Of a DNA stretch of 64,000 nt, positions 61,864 through 64,000 are shown one piece after another. Made by a program: the position numbers and the translations under genes. The stretch comes from Actinomycetota bacterium. Its GTDB lineage: Bacteria; Actinomycetota; Acidimicrobiia; Acidimicrobiales; Ilumatobacteraceae. Under the pieces are notes generated by a model. The model did no database searches. It had not been told where the DNA came from and saw only the letters and a list, made by a program, of their open reading frames with translations. Positions within the stretch are counted from its first letter, which is position 1; every line of letters begins with the position of its first letter. The stretch is taken from contig JAFMFM010000002.1 in NCBI GenBank assembly GCA_017856115.1, forward strand, positions 1 through 64,000, read 5' to 3'.

Positions 61864-62640
61864 ATGAAAATAGTCGTCTGCGTGAAGCAAATACCCGATC
61901 CCGCCACGCCCGGATCACTCGACTCGTCCACCAATGCACTGAAGCGTGACGGCAAACTCATCCTCGACGACTCCGACGCTTATGGCGTGGAGATGGCCTT
62001 GCAGCTCGCCACGGCAGCCGGTGGCGGCGAAGTGAGCATCGTTTCCATGGCGCCGAACAACGAAACCTCCGGCATGCGAACCGCGTTGGCGATGGGTGCC
62101 GTGCGTGGAGTTCTCGTCTCGGATCCCGCACTGGGAGGTTCCGACGCACTCACCACCGCCAAGGTCCTCGCGGCGGCAATCAACAAGGTCGGCATGCCCG
62201 ACCTGGTCATCGCAGCAACCGAAAGCACCGACGGCTACACCGGCACGGTGCCGGAACAGCTCGCCGAGGTGCTCGGACTTCCCTCGGTGACGTTCGCCAA
62301 GAAGGTGAAGGTCGAGGGCGGCACGTTGAAGATCGATCGTCAGACCGAGGCGGGATACGACGAGGTGGAATGTCCGCTTCCAGCACTCGTCAGCGTGACT
62401 GCGGGTGTGGTGGAGCCCCGATACCCGAGCTTCAAGGGAATCATGGACGCCAAGAAGAAGGAAATCGTCACCGTGACCGCCGCCGATCTCGGTGTGACAC
62501 CGGTTGGTTGGTCGGGAGCCGGTCAGAAGGTGTCGTCGGTGACCCAAGCAGAGGCACGCAAGGCGGGCCAGGTCATCGAGGATGACGGCGAGGCATTCAA
62601 CAAAATCGTTGCGTTTCTCGAAACGCTGAAGGTCATCTGA
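61864..62640 (+). CDS. etfB: Electron transfer flavoprotein, beta subunit
   Basis: The 258-residue protein begins MKIVVCVKQIPDPATPG, the standard EtfB start. It also has DAYGVEMALQLA and ALVSVTAGVVEPRYPSFKGIMDAKKK, the latter being the family signature region. It binds AMP and, with EtfA, carries electrons from acyl-CoA dehydrogenases to the quinone pool. An ATG three codons earlier (61855) is also possible. etfA follows after 14 bases. Confidence 0.92.
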   Translation: MKIVVCVKQIPDPATPGSLDSSTNALKRDGKLILDDSDAYGVEMALQLATAAGGGEVSIVSMAPNNETSGMRTALAMGAVRGVLVSDPALGGSDALTTAKVLAAAINKVGMPDLVIAATESTDGYTGTVPEQLAEVLGLPSVTFAKKVKVEGGTLKIDRQTEAGYDEVECPLPALVSVTAGVVEPRYPSFKGIMDAKKKEIVTVTAADLGVTPVGWSGAGQKVSSVTQAEARKAGQVIEDDGEAFNKIVAFLETLKVI

Positions 62641-62654
62641 GGAGGACGATCAAC

Positions 62655-63623
62655 ATGGCAGTGAACAACGTTTGGGTGTTTGCGCAAGGAAACAACGGCG
62701 CAATCACCAGCTTCACCGCAGAATTGCTCACCAAGGCGCGCAGTCTCACCGACAACGTCTCGGCATTCGTACCCGGAGACGGTTCAGCACTCGCCGATGT
62801 GCTCGGAAAGTACGGCGCAAAGAAGGTGTACTCCACGGGTGACCTCGGGGGTCGGCTCGTTGGTGTGGCGGCGTCAAATGCGATGAAGTCGGTGATCGAT
62901 GGCGGGGACAAGCCCGACCTCATCCTGTTCCCGCAGAATTACGACGGTCGCGACACCATCGCGCGGTTGTCGGTGAAGCTCGGGGTTACCGTGCTCACCA
63001 ACAGCATCGACATCGCAATTAACGGCGGCGACGTCGTGGCGACCACGCCGATCTTCGGTGGCAACGTGCTGTTTGCCACGGCCTTCACCGGCCCCGGCCC
63101 GCACCTGGCATCGTTCCGACCCAAGAGCTTCGCCGCCGAGGAGAGCGGTGGCGGTGCGGCACAGGTCGTTGCCGTGACGGTGCCGGATGGCGGGGCAACG
63201 GCGGCCGCACGGGTCACCGCGGTTCACGTCGAAGAGACCAGTGGTCCCAAGTTGGACGAAGCCAACATCGTGGTGTCCGGCGGACGAGGACTGGGCGAAT
63301 CCACCAATTTTGCGATGGTGGAGGAGTTGGCGAAGTTGCTACACGGTGCACCCGGCGCCTCTCGCGCCATCGTCGACGCGGGTTGGGTGCCGTACTCCTA
63401 CCAAGTGGGACAAACCGGCAAAGTGGTGAAGCCCAGCGTGTACATCGCTGCAGGAATCTCCGGCGCCACGCAACACATGGTGGGTATGAAGGGCTCCAAG
63501 AACATCATCGCCATCAACAAGGACAAGGAGGCACCCATTTTTGCGGTTGCCGACTTGGGCATCGTGGGCGACGTACACAAGGTGCTTCCAAAGTTGATCG
63601 AAGCATTGAAGGCGCGCGGCTAA
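62655..63623 (+). CDS. etfA: Electron transfer flavoprotein, alpha subunit
   Basis: The 322-residue protein has the FAD-binding C-terminal domain with SGGRGLGES near 210 and [17 protein letters not shown] near 265-281, the EtfA signature. The N-terminal domain starts [19 protein letters not shown] ten bases upstream is a strong ribosome binding site that overlaps the etfB stop. It should dimerise with EtfB. Confidence 0.92.
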   Translation: MAVNNVWVFAQGNNGAITSFTAELLTKARSLTDNVSAFVPGDGSALADVLGKYGAKKVYSTGDLGGRLVGVAASNAMKSVIDGGDKPDLILFPQNYDGRDTIARLSVKLGVTVLTNSIDIAINGGDVVATTPIFGGNVLFATAFTGPGPHLASFRPKSFAAEESGGGAAQVVAVTVPDGGATAAARVTAVHVEETSGPKLDEANIVVSGGRGLGESTNFAMVEELAKLLHGAPGASRAIVDAGWVPYSYQVGQTGKVVKPSVYIAAGISGATQHMVGMKGSKNIIAINKDKEAPIFAVADLGIVGDVHKVLPKLIEALKARG

Positions 63624-63645
63624 CGCGGCGACGTGTGGCGCTGGT

Positions 63646-64000
63646 CTACACCAGCGGCCATGGGTAGCGCCGACCGCTCTCATCGACGGGAAACCGTCGG
63701 TGTTCCAGCAGCCATCCTGCGCGATGGGCGAGTGCCTCCACCTCGTCGCTGTCGAGGAGCGACGCCACCTCCAGTGGCACGGTATCCGACACGCGTCGCA
63801 CTGCGTCGAGCAACGGCTCGGGAATCTCCTCGCCACCGAACTCCCAGATGACCGTTCGCAGCTTGAAGTCGGCGGAGAAACACAGACCGTGATCGATGCC
63901 CCACACGTGGCGTTGTGCATCGATCAACACGTGACCGGATTTTCGATCGGTGTTGTTCGCCACGATGTCGTAGACGGCGATGTTGCGAAATTGTTGGTGT
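63646..64000 (-). CDS. SCO1664-family protein, C-terminal part (cut by window edge)
   Basis: The visible 118 codons contain FRNIAVYDIVANNTDRKSGH, then VWGIDHGLCFSADFKLRTVIWEF, which I recognise from the SCO1664 family. This family is related to phosphatidylinositol 3/4-kinase-like folds, with a DRKSGH loop like a kinase catalytic loop. Full proteins are about 250 residues, so the N-terminal half lies outside the window. The function is unknown. The frame is open to the window edge. It converges with etfA. Confidence 0.75.
   Translation of the reverse strand, partial: HQQFRNIAVYDIVANNTDRKSGHVLIDAQRHVWGIDHGLCFSADFKLRTVIWEFGGEEIPEPLLDAVRRVSDTVPLEVASLLDSDEVEALAHRAGWLLEHRRFPVDESGRRYPWPLV

Overview
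The window is a dense, gene-packed chromosome segment of an actinobacterium with high GC (I estimate about 60 percent, not computed). The actinobacterial assignment rests on a WhiB regulator, a PdtaS-type kinase, a DUF3107 protein, an actinobacterial-type HelD, an IdeR-type regulator, an F420/LLM oxidoreductase, a SCO1664-family fragment and many leaderless start codons preceded by TANNNT. A class such as Acidimicrobiia (Ilumatobacter-like) is my inference. No rRNA, tRNA, CRISPR array, insertion sequence or prophage was recognised. No stretch over 300 bases lacks a gene.

Layout. 0-3 kb: beta-propeller-like protein, DinB-like protein and MBL-fold hydrolase. 3-7 kb: heme-type importer hmuTUV, divergent from two exported neocarzinostatin-fold proteins. 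7-16 kb: a minus-strand sugar operon (Gfo/Idh/MocA oxidoreductase, gamma-glutamyltransferase-like protein, GH13 alpha-glucosidase, ABC binding protein and two permeases, one very large), but no ATPase. 16-21 kb: chromate-type transporter and two sulfatases. 21-30 kb: a reductive pyrimidine catabolism operon (dihydropyrimidinase, beta-ureidopropionase-like nitrilase, methylmalonate/malonate semialdehyde dehydrogenase, LLM flavin oxidoreductase) with an NMT1-type ABC importer. 30-35 kb: class III aminotransferase, glutamate dehydrogenase, ammonium transporter and PII. Together 21-35 kb reads as a nitrogen-acquisition island: ring opening of pyrimidines yields ammonia and beta-alanine, the aminotransferase and dehydrogenase can process beta-alanine, and Gdh/Amt/PII handle ammonium. 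A candidate GlnR operator lies between gdhA and amtB.

35-46 kb: cold-shock protein, two secreted proteins of unknown function, HelD, an IdeR-type regulator with a lipoprotein partner, the giant helicase Lhr, and a TetR regulator with a small membrane protein. 46.5-52.7 kb: a complete System I cytochrome c maturation operon (ccmA, B, C, D, E, F, G and a ccmH-ccmI fusion). 52.7-60 kb: SixA-like phosphatase, molybdopterin oxidoreductase, a SufR-like regulator divergent from mrp, DUF3107, two ArsA-like ATPases, PdtaS and WhiB. 60-64 kb: glycerophosphodiesterase, diacylglycerol kinase-like protein, electron-transfer flavoprotein etfBA and the end of a SCO1664-family gene.

The most striking cross-cutting signals are regulatory. 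Many operon-leading start codons sit 6-8 bases after a TANNNT -10 box with no Shine-Dalgarno, and three divergent pairs share overlapping, symmetric -10 boxes. One ArsA-like ATPase can only be read with its P-loop if it starts at CTG, inside a CTGA overlap with the preceding stop codon.
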